Shown: one piece after another, positions 13,083 to 13,349 of the stretch | How the letters are laid out: each line of letters starts with the position of its first letter | How positions within the stretch are numbered: the first letter of the stretch is position 1 | Source: JACPXH01 sp964409225 | GTDB lineage: Bacteria > Patescibacteriota > Minisyncoccia > JACPXH01 | NCBI GenBank assembly: GCA_964409225.1 | Contig: CAYPCM010000019.1 | Coordinates: 1 to 13,349, forward strand | Direction: 5' to 3' | DNA length: 13,349 nucleotides | Translations under genes and position numbers: made by a program | The notes under the pieces: model-generated | Databases searched by the model: none | Told to the model about the DNA's origin: nothing | What the model saw: the letters and a program-made list of their open reading frames with translations, nothing else

Positions 13083-13349
13083 GCAAAATCACTATCATCG
13101 GTCGCACCGACTCCCGTTACCCAACGCTGCTTGCAGAAATTGCCCAGCCGCCTCAAACACTCTACGTCCGCGGCTCGCTCGAAGCACTCGCCGCGCCGTG
13201 TCTCGCTGTCGTGGGCACGCGCACGCCCTCTGCCTACGGCAAACAAATCGCGCCCATGCTCGTAGCAGCCCTTACGCGCGCCGGCATCACGATTGTGAGC
13301 GGTCTTGCCATCGGCATTGACACCCTCGCCCACGAAGCGGCGCTTGAAT
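13079..13349 (+). CDS. dprA: DNA-processing protein DprA, 5' part only
   Basis: The first 90 residues of DprA, which binds incoming single-stranded DNA during natural transformation and loads RecA. Starts with GTG at 13079-13081, overlapping the methyltransferase stop by 4 nt (GTGA). Seen: YPTLLAEIAQPPQTLYVRG (14-32), typical of the family; VVGTRTPSAYG (44-54), the start of the Rossmann fold; and SGLAIGIDTLAH (74-85), part of the conserved DNA-binding/nucleotide-like pocket. It begins directly at the DprA core without the N-terminal SAM-like domain found in many homologues. The gene runs off the right edge. Competence is consistent with DNA uptake in small-genome bacteria, but this is inference. 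Confidence 0.94.
   Translation, partial: MSKITIIGRTDSRYPTLLAEIAQPPQTLYVRGSLEALAAPCLAVVGTRTPSAYGKQIAPMLVAALTRAGITIVSGLAIGIDTLAHEAALE

Overview
The window looks like a chromosomal piece of a small-genome, uncultured bacterium, most likely of the Patescibacteria/CPR (Parcubacteria-like) group. This is inference. It rests on the compact housekeeping layout (hisS, HIT, rpsU, yqeY, ybeY, ftsA, ftsZ tightly packed), a compacted Mfd, mostly missing Shine-Dalgarno sequences, and imperfect palindromic repeats with A/T-rich ends in spacers and even inside a coding gene. TGA acts as a normal stop (rpsU, yqeY, HIT and hisS end with it), so genetic code 11 applies.

Left part, minus strand, reading right to left from 9149 to 1: lepB, hisS, a HIT-family hydrolase, rpsU (bS21), yqeY, ybeY, ftsA, ftsZ, then nrdJ, a coenzyme-B12-type ribonucleotide reductase running off the left edge. 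hisS/HIT overlap, yqeY/ybeY share one base, and rpsU/yqeY and ybeY/ftsA are under 10 nt apart, so much of this is one operon joining translation, ribosome maturation and the start of cell division. ftsZ and nrdJ each have a recognisable sigma70-like promoter of their own. A long imperfect palindrome fills the HIT-rpsU gap, and perfect hairpins without U-tracts sit at the ends of ftsZ, lepB and pth.

Middle, 9150-10375: lepB (minus) and pth (plus) diverge from a 70-bp promoter region in which both predicted start sites lie almost on the start codons. Between pth and mfd is the one clearly accessory-looking stretch. It is a minus-strand cluster of two, probably three, very small hydrophobic ORFs (76, 36 and about 31 residues), each with a G-rich Shine-Dalgarno, unlike most housekeeping genes here. 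The third needs a one-base shift at a run of seven A's to read through its membrane segment.

Right part, plus strand, 10376-13349: a compact mfd (transcription-repair coupling translocase), a class I SAM-dependent methyltransferase, and the 5' part of dprA, whose start overlaps the methyltransferase stop. Mfd is the most unusual gene. An in-frame palindromic repeat of roughly 37 codons sits in its RNA-polymerase-interacting domain. A copy of the same repeat-end sequence found beside rpsU supplies its last codons and stop, exactly where the C-terminal D7 domain should begin. Repeat DNA therefore appears to be reshaping a conserved DNA-repair protein.

The strongest leads are the repeat-remodelled Mfd and the small membrane-ORF cluster. 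No tRNA, rRNA, CRISPR array, transposase or phage gene was seen.
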